DNA of 53,935 nt from Candidatus Uhrbacteria bacterium RIFCSPHIGHO2_12_FULL_60_25 (GTDB lineage Bacteria; Patescibacteriota; Patescibacteriia; 2-12-FULL-60-25), in contig MGEH01000004.1 of the NCBI GenBank assembly GCA_001791275.1, positions 38,934 through 92,868 on the forward strand, in the 5' to 3' direction. Made by a program: the position numbers and the translations under genes. Positions 1 to 7,165 of this stretch are shown piece by piece. The notes below the pieces were generated by a model. That model saw only the letters and a list, made by a program, of their open reading frames with translations, did no database searches and was not told where the DNA came from. The stretch's first letter is position 1; every line of letters begins with the position of its first letter.

Positions 1-237
1 CGGCATGACGATATATGAATCCAAACGCACATGTTTGTAATGTTTTGGAACGTCTTTTAACGATTGTTTCGCGATATACCCAAACCGACTCAACACCATC
101 TTTCCATCAACGACGTCGCCGAAGACGCACTGTCTGTTTTTCACGCAAATCGTTATGAAATACCAACCCGGCACCGAATAATCGTAGTCGGGCATGCGGA
201 TTGATCTGCGGCCTCGGAATTCCCAGGTAAATGTCAT
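1..237 (-). CDS. IS200-like (Y1, REP-associated) transposase, N-terminal part, cut by window edge
   Basis: The ORF track misses this because no stop lies inside the window. Reading the minus strand from the ATG at 237 gives an open frame to base 1. The translation has the N-terminal pattern of Y1_Tnp/RAYT proteins: 'GWYFITICVKNRQCVFG', then 'VVDGKMVLSRFGYIA', then 'LDSYIVMP', where the family continues with its metal-binding His-x-His. The catalytic HUH and Tyr would lie beyond the left edge and cannot be checked. Such enzymes act on single-stranded DNA hairpins and are linked to dispersed REP palindromes. The element ATTCAGTCTCAAA just upstream of its start recurs at 21483 and 33672. The family call is fairly secure; whether it is intact is unknown. 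Confidence 0.8.
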   Translation of the reverse strand, partial: MTFTWEFRGRRSIRMPDYDYSVPGWYFITICVKNRQCVFGDVVDGKMVLSRFGYIAKQSLKDVPKHYKHVRLDSYIVMP

Positions 238-245
238 GCATATAT

Positions 246-258
246 ATTCAGTCTCAAA
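246..258 (+). repeat. short copy of ATTCAGTCTCAAA element beside the transposase
   Basis: The 13-mer ATTCAGTCTCAAA lies directly upstream of the minus-strand transposase start. It is followed by CGTCAAG after a short gap. The same 13-mer begins the longer REP-like elements at 21483 and 33672, where it precedes a small hairpin around ACACGTCAAGTGTGG. Here the hairpin part is degenerate. Confidence 0.55.
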
Positions 259-317
259 TAGATGTCGTCGCGTCAAGGCCTGTTTTTTCCGCTCCATTGC
301 GATAAGTGCTCAATTTC

Positions 318-323
318 GATAGT
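318..323 (+). promoter_or_regulatory. -10 box for tyrS (GATAGT)
   Basis: GATAGT lies 9 nt before the ATG at 333. That fits the spacing seen at many other genes in this window and supports the internal ATG over the GTG at 306 chosen by the ORF track. Confidence 0.4.
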
Positions 324-332
324 CTTATGGTC

Positions 333-1556
333 ATGTCGAAGGTCTCCACCGACGCGAACGCCATCAAGCGCTTCCTCACGCGTGGCGTTGAGAACGTGTA
401 CCCGAACCGCGATGCGGTCGAAGCGGCCTTGAAGTCCGGACGACGGCTTCGCGTGTACCTGGGCGTGGACCCCACGGGTCCGTCATTGCACCTTGGTCAC
501 GCCATCCCCATGCGGAAGTTGGCAGAACTCCAGGCGCTCGGTCACGAGGTCATTCTCTTGATCGGCGACTTTACGGCCATGATCGGGGACCCCACGGACA
601 AGTCGGCAACGCGGAAGCGTCTCACGCGTGCGGAAGTTCTCAAGAACGCGAAAGACTACCAGGGGCAAGCGTCGAACATTCTATCCTTCACGGGGAAAAA
701 TCCCGCGACGTTGAAATATAATTCGTCTTGGTTGGGCAAGATGTCGTTTGAGGACGTCTTGGAATTATCCGTGCACTTCACGATCCAGCAGCTTGGGGAA
801 CGCGACATGTTTCAGAACAGAACGAAGGAAGGCAAGCCGGTACACCTGAATGAATTTCTGTACCCGCTCATGCAGGCACAGGACTCGGTCGCGATGGATG
901 TCGACATGGAAGTCGGCGGCAACGATCAGACGTTCAACATGCTGGCCGGCCGCACGCTCATGAAAGCCGTGAAGGGGAAGGAGAAATTCGTGCTCACGAC
1001 CAAACTGCTCGTTGATCCGTCGGGCAAGAAGATGGGCAAGACCGAGGGGAACATGATCGCGCTCTCGGACAGCCCGGAAGACATGTACGGGAAGGTCATG
1101 AGCTGGACCGACGGGATGATCGTACCGGGGTTCGAACTGGTCACGGATGTTCCCGATGATGAGATTGAGTCCATGCGAAAGCAAATGTCTGCTGGTGCGA
1201 ATCCAATGCCGTTCAAACGTCAGCTCGCACGCGACGTCGTGAAGGCGTTCGCAGGGGAGAAAGCGGCCAAAGCGGCGGAGGCGCACTTTTCGAAGGTTCA
1301 TCAGGCACATGAGACTCCAGAGGAAATGCCGGAATATAGGGTCCGTGGGAAGCCTGTCCCGAGCGGAGTCGAGGGATGGTCCGTGGTGGATGCTCTTGTT
1401 GAGACACAACTCGTCTCGTCCAAGTCCGATGCGCGGCGCCAAGTCGAGCAAGGCGGCGTCAAAGTGGACGGGAAGGTCGTGAAGGACGTGAACGCCACGG
1501 TCAAGGCGGGAATGGTGATCCAGAAGGGGAAGAGACACTTTGTCCGATTGAGCTAA
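333..1556 (+). CDS. tyrS: tyrosyl-tRNA synthetase
   Basis: Charges tRNA-Tyr with tyrosine in the cytoplasm. The Rossmann catalytic core carries the HIGH-class signature HLGHA (about residues 53-57) and a KMSKS-class loop KKMGKTEGN (about 232). The last 60 residues form an S4 RNA-binding domain ('SKSDARRQVEQGGV'). The length of 407 aa is normal for the S4-containing form. The track starts at a GTG (306), but ATG 333 is preceded by a plausible -10 box; ATG 327 is also possible. The gene abuts argS with no gap (TAAATG), so the two are probably co-transcribed. Just before the S4 domain a stretch reading 'KPVPSGVEG' is encoded by a dispersed palindromic repeat, inserted in frame in the interdomain linker. 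Confidence 0.97.
   Translation: MSKVSTDANAIKRFLTRGVENVYPNRDAVEAALKSGRRLRVYLGVDPTGPSLHLGHAIPMRKLAELQALGHEVILLIGDFTAMIGDPTDKSATRKRLTRAEVLKNAKDYQGQASNILSFTGKNPATLKYNSSWLGKMSFEDVLELSVHFTIQQLGERDMFQNRTKEGKPVHLNEFLYPLMQAQDSVAMDVDMEVGGNDQTFNMLAGRTLMKAVKGKEKFVLTTKLLVDPSGKKMGKTEGNMIALSDSPEDMYGKVMSWTDGMIVPGFELVTDVPDDEIESMRKQMSAGANPMPFKRQLARDVVKAFAGEKAAKAAEAHFSKVHQAHETPEEMPEYRVRGKPVPSGVEGWSVVDALVETQLVSSKSDARRQVEQGGVKVDGKVVKDVNATVKAGMVIQKGKRHFVRLS
1340..1386 (+). repeat. in-frame palindromic repeat (GTCGAGGGA family) inside tyrS
   Basis: Core GAGCGGAGTCGAGGGA lies between two direct copies of GGTCCGTGG (1340-1348 and 1378-1386). The same core with the same flanking repeats occurs in dcd at 39494-39541. 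Related cores lie in the NMP-kinase-like gene (39166) and the membrane coiled-coil gene (41901). In tyrS it encodes linker residues without breaking the frame. Confidence 0.75.
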
Positions 1557-3398
1557 ATGCCAAGTTTTTGGTTGCATGTGAAGTCACACGTTGCGCAGCG
1601 CTTGACCAGCGCGAGCGGCGTGAAGGTGACCCCGGACGATCTCGTCGCGCCGCCGCGGCCGGAGTTGGGCGACCTGGCGTTCGGGTGCTTCAAAGTCGCG
1701 AAGACACTGGGAAAGAATCCGGCCGAAGCCGCCAAAGACGTGGTGGCGAAGTTCGGGTCCGCCGACCACCTCGTGGCGTCTGCCTCGGCCGACGGGCCGT
1801 TCGTGAACGTGACCTTGAATACCGGTGAGTTCATCCACCGCGTGATCCGGGACGTTGAGGCGGCGGGCGCTGCGTACGGGTCGACCGACGCGGGGAAGGG
1901 GAAGGCGCTCATGCTCGAGTACGCCCAGCCGAACACGCACAAAGAGATGCATGTCGGTCATCTTCGCAATCTCGTGCTCGGCGCATCGCTCGTCAAAATC
2001 CTCTCCCACGCCGGGTGGAAGGTGATTCCCGCGAGCTACCACGGCGACGTGGGCGCGCACGTGGCGAAATGCCTGTGGTGGTTCGTCGAAAAGTCGCGCG
2101 ACAACGGCGTCGGCACGACGTCTCCGGAATCAGAAACGAAAAAATCCAAAAAGAAAATCGTCGACGAGAAACGCAGCGCCGCCATGGGCCTGTCGGAGAA
2201 AGAAGTCGATGCCTTCCTCGCGGCCGTGCCGCGCGAGAAGAAGACAGGGAAGTACCTCGGCGAGATCTACACGCAGGCGTCGCGTGAAGTGGAGACGCAC
2301 GAGGAGAACAAGCACACCGTGTCCGCTGTCCAGAAGGCGCTCGAGAGCCACGATCCCATCTGGAACAAACTCTGGCTCGAGACGCGGCGCTGGTCGCTCG
2401 ATGAGTTCACGGAACTGTTCGACGAACTCGGGATCAAGATCGAACGGCAGTACCTCGAGTCCGAAGTCGTGGACGAAGGCCAGAAGATCGTTGACCAGCT
2501 TCTGACCAAGGGCGTCGCAAAGGTGAGCGAGGGCGCAGTCATCGTCGATTTGGAGGGAAAGAAGCTCGGGATGTTCCTCATCCGGAAGTCGGACGGCACG
2601 TCGCTCTACGCCACGAAAGACCTCGCGCTCGCGTACCTGAAACAGCGCGAATACCCGAAACTCGGGCGCTCCGTCCTGCTCGTGGATGGGCGACAATCCC
2701 TCTATTTCAAGCAGCTTTTTGAGACATTGAAGCTCATGGGGTACACGGTTCCGACCGAGCACGTCGGGTATGAGTTCGTCACGTTGAAGAGCGGCGCCAT
2801 GTCTTCACGCGAGGGGAACATCGTGACGTACCAGTCGTTCCGCGACGAGGTGTTGAAGAAGACGCGTGAGGAGACGGTGAAGCGTCACGCGGATTGGAAC
2901 GACGGCAAAGTGACATACACGAGTTGGGCGGTGGCCCTCGCCGGGATGAAATTTGGGATGCTCCGGCAGGACGCGGACAAGGTGTTCATGTTTGATCTTG
3001 ATGCCGCTCTCTCGTTCGAAGGTCAGACCGGGCCGTACGTGCAGTATACGATCGTCCGTCTCACGTCCATTTTGAAGAAGGCCGGGAACCCGTCGCTCGG
3101 TGGGGGCGATACGCCCGACTGCCGGATTCTGAAAGAGCCGACCGAGAAAGCGCTCGTGCTTTCTCTCGCGCGATTCAACGATGTCTTTCAGCGATCTGCA
3201 GACGACATGCGGCCGAACCGAATCGCAGAGTGGTGCATCGAGACGTCGCAACTTGCGAACGCATTTTATCGCGACGTAAAAGTCATCGGCGCGTCGGACG
3301 CGGAGCGCGATGCGCGACTCCGTCTCGTCTCCGCGGCGAAGGACGCGTTGACTGTAGGTCTCGATTTGCTCGGCATCCCCGTTCCGGAGGAGATGTAG
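1557..3398 (+). CDS. argS: arginyl-tRNA synthetase
   Basis: Class I synthetase charging tRNA-Arg. The N-terminal Add-1-like domain is followed by the HIGH motif HVGH in 'HKEMHVGHLRN' (about residues 131-134). A lysine-rich insertion ('ETKKSKKKIVDEK') sits in the catalytic region. The KMSKS position reads 'AMSSREGN', as is common in bacterial ArgRS, and the C-terminal part is the DALR-type helical anticodon-binding domain. The length of 613 aa is within the family range. ATG 1557 begins on the base after the tyrS stop, which indicates one operon. Confidence 0.97.
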   Translation: MPSFWLHVKSHVAQRLTSASGVKVTPDDLVAPPRPELGDLAFGCFKVAKTLGKNPAEAAKDVVAKFGSADHLVASASADGPFVNVTLNTGEFIHRVIRDVEAAGAAYGSTDAGKGKALMLEYAQPNTHKEMHVGHLRNLVLGASLVKILSHAGWKVIPASYHGDVGAHVAKCLWWFVEKSRDNGVGTTSPESETKKSKKKIVDEKRSAAMGLSEKEVDAFLAAVPREKKTGKYLGEIYTQASREVETHEENKHTVSAVQKALESHDPIWNKLWLETRRWSLDEFTELFDELGIKIERQYLESEVVDEGQKIVDQLLTKGVAKVSEGAVIVDLEGKKLGMFLIRKSDGTSLYATKDLALAYLKQREYPKLGRSVLLVDGRQSLYFKQLFETLKLMGYTVPTEHVGYEFVTLKSGAMSSREGNIVTYQSFRDEVLKKTREETVKRHADWNDGKVTYTSWAVALAGMKFGMLRQDADKVFMFDLDAALSFEGQTGPYVQYTIVRLTSILKKAGNPSLGGGDTPDCRILKEPTEKALVLSLARFNDVFQRSADDMRPNRIAEWCIETSQLANAFYRDVKVIGASDAERDARLRLVSAAKDALTVGLDLLGIPVPEEM

Positions 3399-3441
3399 GT
3401 AATGATTCATCACAGGGTTCTTTGGAACGACCCAATGGATT

Positions 3442-3471
3442 GACGTTGGAGTCGTTCTCATCGTACCGTAG
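3442..3471 (+). promoter_or_regulatory. promoter of the bactofilin gene (TTGACG-N18-TACCGT)
   Basis: A TTGACG -35 box is followed after 18 nt by TACCGT. The ATG at 3479 lies 9 nt after the -10 box, so the mRNA would have almost no leader. Confidence 0.5.
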
Positions 3472-3478
3472 GCGCACT

Positions 3479-3970
3479 ATGTCCATGTTTACGACCCAAA
3501 AACGCGCGGATAGCGCATCCCCCTACTATCCGTCGGATTCCCAGTCTTCGTCATCGAATACGGGAGCGAATAAGACGATCATTGCCCGAGGAGTGAAAGT
3601 GGAAGGCGACTTCATGAGCCAGGGCGACGTGGTGATCGAAGGAGAAGTTCACGGGAAGGTCGCGACGACCGGCACGCTCACGGTCGGGTCCGAGGCGGTG
3701 ATCAAAGCGGACGTGACCGCCGACGAAGCGATTATTTCCGGCTTGGTCGAAGGGAACCTCCATGTAAAGAAACAGGCCGTGCTCCACGCGAGCGCGAAAG
3801 TTAAAGGAGACCTCACGGTCGAACGCGCAACGATCGAGAGCGGTGCCGTGCTGGAAGGGAAGGTCCAGATCGGCCAGACCGCATCGGCGTCCGCGCCCGT
3901 GAGGACGAATCATCGGCCGGTCGCGAAATCCGTACCGACGCCGGCTGTCGAGATGGCAGCGGCGGAGTAA
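3479..3970 (+). CDS. bactofilin (polymer-forming cytoskeletal protein)
   Basis: Bactofilins form nucleotide-free right-handed beta-helix filaments at the inner face of the membrane and help set cell shape or localise cell-wall enzymes. A disordered Ser-rich N-terminus of about 35 aa precedes the regular helix: 'RGVKVEGDFMSQGDVVIEGEVHGKV' style repeats of hydrophobic and Gly positions through residue ~135 (DUF583 pattern). A short polar tail follows. The ORF track extends back into argS; ATG 3479 is chosen because the domain starts soon after and a promoter sits just upstream. Length is 163 aa, normal for the family. Confidence 0.93.
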   Translation: MSMFTTQKRADSASPYYPSDSQSSSSNTGANKTIIARGVKVEGDFMSQGDVVIEGEVHGKVATTGTLTVGSEAVIKADVTADEAIISGLVEGNLHVKKQAVLHASAKVKGDLTVERATIESGAVLEGKVQIGQTASASAPVRTNHRPVAKSVPTPAVEMAAAE

Positions 3971-3976
3971 TACGTC

Positions 3977-4082
3977 GGGAACCGGGAACCGGGAACCGGG
4001 AACGGGGAACCGGGAACGGGGAACCGGGAACCGGGAACCGCTCATATAAAAATAGTTCCCTGTTCCCGGATCCCGGTTCCCG
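3977..4082. repeat. GGGAACC heptamer array with inverted counterpart
   Basis: About nine GGGAACC-type units (some GGGAAC-GGGGAACC) run from 3977 to 4039. After an AT-rich spacer come inverted GGTTCCC-type units (4055-4082), so the whole can fold back on itself. The array fills the gap between the bactofilin stop and the start of the next gene. The same heptamer occurs inside tmk at 36520-36550. Confidence 0.9.
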
Positions 4083-4088
4083 TCAAGT

Positions 4089-4973
4089 ATGAACCGCCTC
4101 TACGCCTACCTGTACGACGATTTTTTGTCCGACAAGACGTACGAACGGGCGTTAGCGAACATTGAGACGCGCGCATCCGTCCTGGGGATCCAGGGGAGGG
4201 TCGCGCGTCTTGCGATTTTCCGCAGCGCGAAGGAACTCGTCGAAGGCCTGGTGCGCGAAGGCGCGGAAACGATCGTGGTCGTGGGGAACGACCGGACGCT
4301 CGAAAAGACCATGTGGTTTTTGCCGGATCTGCCCATCACGGTCGGCTTCCTGCCTGTGACCGAACCATCATCCATCGCGACCATGCTCGGGATTCCGGTC
4401 GGCGATACGGCGTGCGACGTTCTCGCCGCGCGACGTGTGGAAACGCTCGACGTCGGCAAGCTCGACGACCGGTACTTCCTCACGGAAGTGACGCTGGAAG
4501 CAACGAAAGCAACGGTGGACATCGAAGGACAGTATCGCGTGTCGCCCGACCGCGGCGGGTCCATCGCCATCCGGAACCTGGGGAACATGAACAAGGACGG
4601 GATCGCGAGCGCGGACGCGCGCGACGGGATGCTCGAAGTTGTCGTGAAGCCGCTTGACCCAGATGCCAAACGTGGGAACTTTTTGTTCCCAAAGCCTGCT
4701 CAACATCGTGAAGAGACCAAGGTCCTGCTCAAGAATGGTGCGATCCTTTCGGACGAACCCGTGGACGTAATTGTGGACGGCCATCGCATGAACGGGTTCA
4801 CGTTCCGGCTCGGCATCACGCCGAAGAAACTCAAGCTCATCACGGGGAGGAACAAGCGGCTTTCTCCCGCGGTGAATGACTTGTCGAAAGCGCCGGCCTT
4901 TGATACATTCACGCCCGCTCTGGAACGCGCCTGGTCAAATACGCACGGGTGGCGGAACTGGTATACGCGCTAG
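4089..4973 (+). CDS. diacylglycerol/lipid-kinase-like protein with altered nucleotide motif
   Basis: The order of elements resembles the DAGK/YegS lipid-kinase superfamily: an N-terminal alpha/beta domain with 'ETIVVVGNDRTLEKTM' (about residues 58-73) where active kinases have GGDGT, then 'VGFLPV', then a C-terminal beta-rich domain with 'PVDVIVDGHRM'. The catalytic Gly-Gly-Asp-Gly is replaced by Gly-Asn-Asp-Arg, so ordinary kinase activity is doubtful; this may be a non-catalytic or specialised relative. The last ten codons and stop lie inside tRNA-Leu (overlap 4943-4973). ATG 4089 follows the heptamer array. The family assignment is inferred from fold-level pattern and is moderate. Confidence 0.65.
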   Translation: MNRLYAYLYDDFLSDKTYERALANIETRASVLGIQGRVARLAIFRSAKELVEGLVREGAETIVVVGNDRTLEKTMWFLPDLPITVGFLPVTEPSSIATMLGIPVGDTACDVLAARRVETLDVGKLDDRYFLTEVTLEATKATVDIEGQYRVSPDRGGSIAIRNLGNMNKDGIASADARDGMLEVVVKPLDPDAKRGNFLFPKPAQHREETKVLLKNGAILSDEPVDVIVDGHRMNGFTFRLGITPKKLKLITGRNKRLSPAVNDLSKAPAFDTFTPALERAWSNTHGWRNWYTR

Positions 4974-5029
4974 CTTGAGGTGCTAGTGGGGGCAACCCCG
5001 TGGAGGTTCAAGTCCTCTCCCGTGCACCA
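4943..5029 (+). tRNA. tRNA-Leu (anticodon GAG), CCA encoded
   Basis: The 7-bp acceptor GCACGGG/CCCGTGC, D arm, anticodon stem CTAGC/GCTAG with loop TTGAGGT (anticodon GAG), a long class II variable arm (TGGGGGCAACCCCG), T arm GGTTCAAGTCC and encoded CCA are all visible. The long variable arm agrees with leucine. The 5' 31 bases are also the 3' end of the upstream coding sequence. Confidence 0.97.
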
Positions 5030-5034
5030 ACCTT

Positions 5035-5057
5035 TGCCCCGGCCTAAACGGCCGGGG
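5035..5057 (+). terminator. hairpin after tRNA-Leu
   Basis: GCCCCGGCC/GGCCGGGGC form a 9-bp stem with an AAAC-type loop, a few bases after the tRNA CCA. There is no strong T-run, so termination is inferred. The 3' arm overlaps the last codons of the convergent GIY-YIG gene. Confidence 0.5.
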
Positions 5058-5325
5058 CTTCGGTTGGCACAGCCATCGTATCAGGGAGAAGGTGTCGTTT
5101 TACAAAGGCGCATCCTGATCCAGATTTCAAATAGTGTTCGAATTGAGCCGCCTGTCTGATATTCGGAAACGCACAAAACCAAACCAGACCGTAGTTGCCG
5201 TTCTTTCTTGCCGTTGTCCGCGATATCTTCGAGTGATGCTCTTTGAGCCTGCGCCGCAGATCACGGGTCCACCCTTTATAGAGTGTACCGTCGAGACGAT
5301 GCTGGAGAATGTAGACGTAGATCAT
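5044..5325 (-). CDS. single-domain GIY-YIG endonuclease-like protein
   Basis: Short protein (93 aa) of the UPF0213/YhbQ type. 'IYVYILQ' and 'LYKGWT' are the GIY and YIG strands, followed by 'LRRRLKEHHS' with the family's Arg, and a Glu in 'FEHYLKSG'. YIG is here YKG. Its function is not established by sequence; relatives cut DNA or are carried as small mobile genes. The start at 5325 lies 10 nt after an extended -10 (TGGTACTGA). The gene sits between inverted copies of 'CTTCGGTTGGCACAGCC' (5058-5074) and its near-complement (5354-5370). A second, different GIY-YIG gene in this window is also framed by inverted repeats. Confidence 0.88.
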   Translation of the reverse strand: MIYVYILQHRLDGTLYKGWTRDLRRRLKEHHSKISRTTARKNGNYGLVWFCAFPNIRQAAQFEHYLKSGSGCAFVKRHLLPDTMAVPTEAPAV

Positions 5326-5359
5326 ACACTTTCATTCAGTACCACATTCCTTTTGGCCG

Positions 5360-5401
5360 TGCCATCCGAAGCCCCCCGCGGATGCGGGGGGCTTCGGATG
5401 G
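5360..5401. repeat. perfect hairpin abutting tRNA-Val
   Basis: CCATCCGAAGCCCCCCGC and its exact complement pair around a very short loop. The right end supplies the CCA end of tRNA-Val on the minus strand. Its outer arm is related to sequence at 5055-5074. No U-run follows on either strand, so I call it a repeat rather than a terminator. Confidence 0.7.
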
Positions 5402-5475
5402 TGGACGCTGTAGGACTCGAACCTACGACCTTCTCGGTGTAAACGAGACGCTCTAACCAACTGAGCTAAGCGTCC
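5399..5475 (-). tRNA. tRNA-Val (anticodon TAC), CCA encoded
   Basis: On the minus strand GGACGCT pairs with AGCGTCC as acceptor. The D arm is AGCTCAGTTGGTTAGAGC, the anticodon stem TCTCG/CGAGA has loop TTTACAC (anticodon TAC), the T arm is GTAGGTTCGAGTCCTAC, and CCA follows. It is related to the second tRNA-Val at 53187, which shares most of the body but has anticodon CAC. Confidence 0.97.
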
Positions 5476-5594
5476 GATGGCACGCATCCTGACACATGTT
5501 GGAGCTCATGTCACCCGTTGACAGGCGGCGTTTTTGATACTTTCGTGAAGGGCCGGGTTTCGTTTTTGTCCGACCACGCGATACCGTGTTCGTC

Positions 5595-6173
5595 ATGCAC
5601 GCGATCCTCGTCCACGGGTGGAAGGGCTGGCCGGAGAATGCCTGGTTCCCGTGGCTTCGTCGCGAGCTCGAGCGTCGCGGGTGGACGACCGAGGCGCTCG
5701 CCTTGCCGCGCCCCATCCTGCCGGACCGCCGCGAGTGGGTCCGGACGATCCGGAGCGCCATCACAGGATCGGACACGGTCCTCGTCGGCCACTCTCTCGG
5801 GTGTCTCGCCATCCTCTGGGCGCTCGATGAGCACGACGGTCCGCCGGTCGAACGCGTCGTCTGCGTCTCCGGCTTTGCCAGACCGTTCGTACCAATCCGG
5901 CAGTACCGCGAACAATGGTTCCCGCGCGATTTTGATTTCCAGGCTCTGAAGACGAAGGCGAAACACTGGTCCGTGATCCATGGATCGTTCGATCCGCTCG
6001 TCCCCGTGAACGAGGGGAGATGGCTCGCCGAACACCTCGGCGTCCCATTCACCCAGACGAAACGTTCCGGTCACCTGACTCAGGAAGAGCGTGCGTTCGA
6101 AGTTCCGGAGATTCTCGATGCGGTCCTGTCTCTCTTAGGGTGCGTTATCGACGCTGCGGCGCTCGACGGGTAG
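5595..6173 (+). CDS. RBBP9/YdeN-type alpha/beta serine hydrolase
   Basis: Small alpha/beta hydrolase of 192 aa. Visible triad elements are the nucleophile elbow GHSLG (about residues 65-69), an Asp in 'HGSFDPLVP' and a His in 'RSGHLTQ'. The N-terminal 'HAILVHGW' strand with the oxyanion-hole HG is typical of the family. The substrate is unknown; relatives include esterases and the human RBBP9 serine hydrolase. The track starts at GTG 5586, but ATG 5595 begins the canonical 'MHAILVHGW' and has a GATACC box 9 nt upstream. Confidence 0.88.
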   Translation: MHAILVHGWKGWPENAWFPWLRRELERRGWTTEALALPRPILPDRREWVRTIRSAITGSDTVLVGHSLGCLAILWALDEHDGPPVERVVCVSGFARPFVPIRQYREQWFPRDFDFQALKTKAKHWSVIHGSFDPLVPVNEGRWLAEHLGVPFTQTKRSGHLTQEERAFEVPEILDAVLSLLGCVIDAAALDG

Positions 6174-6187
6174 TATTTCAGATATCT

Positions 6188-7006
6188 ATGCCACTCAGAG
6201 TTCTCGCCCTCGGGACCGGCAACTGTTCGAACGGGTACGCGCCACACACGGACCGGAAGCCGCCCGGATTCCTCGTGGACGCGGACGGCGTTCTGGTTCT
6301 CTTGGACTGTAGCGAAGGGATCCGTTATCGCCTTCAGGAGGCGGGGTATGAATACGGGCTTGTCCAGCATGTGGCGGTGACGCACGGCCACCCGGATCAC
6401 GCGTGCCTGCCGCAGTTCCTCCAGGCGAAGAGCTGCCGACGGCTGTGGGGGAAAGACCAGCCGGAGTTTGGCGTCTGCACCGTGTACATGCCGTCCAAGC
6501 TCGTGAAAGGGTTTCAGACGGTGTGGGACTGGCACCAGCCGGAGAATGACGGCAAGTACTGGCCGGAGTTCACGCCGCGATTCGTCGCCATGGGGCAGGG
6601 GAGCGCGGTCGGGATCGCGCCCGACGTCACGCTAAAGTCGTTCCCCGTGTACCACGGGTTCGGCAGGCACCCGGCCGTGGCCTACCGGCTTGAGACGCCG
6701 CACGGCGTTGTCGCGTACTCCGGGGACTCCGCGATTTGCGACGGGTTGGTCGAGGCGGCTCGGAACGCGGACCTCTTCATCTGTGAGCAGTCGTTCCGCA
6801 TCGGGTACAAGGACACGGCGCGATACGGCCACCTCACGCCGCGCGAAGTCGGAGAAGTCTGCAAACGCGCCGGCGCCGAGAAAGTCAGGCTGACTCATTA
6901 CGTCGGACTCGATAAGGCGTCGGACGTCCTTGAGGAAATCAAAAAAGGCGGGTTTAATGGAGACGTAAAACACGCGAAAGACGGGGAAGAATGGACGGTC
7001 GCGTAA
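6188..7006 (+). CDS. MBL-fold metallo-hydrolase (RNase Z-like)
   Basis: Metallo-beta-lactamase fold. The metal-binding motif reads 'THGHPDHA' (about residues 64-71, HxHxDH), followed later by 'VYHGFGRHPAVAYRLE', 'YSGDSAICDG' and a terminal 'LTHYVG'. This order and the 'Y-S-G-D' strand resemble RNase Z/ElaC-type enzymes and related MBL-fold hydrolases; a specific substrate cannot be assigned. Length is 272 aa. The track begins inside the upstream gene; ATG 6188 is chosen because the fold starts at once ('MPLRVLALGTGNC') and TAGTAT lies 11 nt upstream. Confidence 0.87.
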   Translation: MPLRVLALGTGNCSNGYAPHTDRKPPGFLVDADGVLVLLDCSEGIRYRLQEAGYEYGLVQHVAVTHGHPDHACLPQFLQAKSCRRLWGKDQPEFGVCTVYMPSKLVKGFQTVWDWHQPENDGKYWPEFTPRFVAMGQGSAVGIAPDVTLKSFPVYHGFGRHPAVAYRLETPHGVVAYSGDSAICDGLVEAARNADLFICEQSFRIGYKDTARYGHLTPREVGEVCKRAGAEKVRLTHYVGLDKASDVLEEIKKGGFNGDVKHAKDGEEWTVA

Positions 7007-7036
7007 GCGCCTGTCCACAGGTGAGCCGCCCCCGTG

Positions 7037-7045
7037 TGGTACAAT
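7037..7045 (+). promoter_or_regulatory. extended -10 promoter (TGGTACAAT) for the giant secreted protein
   Basis: TGGTACAAT lies about 120 nt upstream of the likely start at 7166. The transcript would begin near 7052 and contain a small hairpin (ACGGGGTTACCCCGT). This leader is long compared with most genes here. Confidence 0.6.
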
Positions 7046-7165
7046 CCTTCCATACGGGGTTACCCCGTAAGAACTCAAGGGCAATGTTCTCGTTGCGTGA
7101 AAAAGTTGAAGCATAAGTTTTATTCATCATCGCGCCACCACGCGATGGTAATTTTCGTTTCTATT

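Noticed and set aside
5360-5401. Rho-independent terminator for tRNA-Val
   Set aside because: The hairpin is perfect, but no T-run follows on the minus strand and the arm includes the CCA end.
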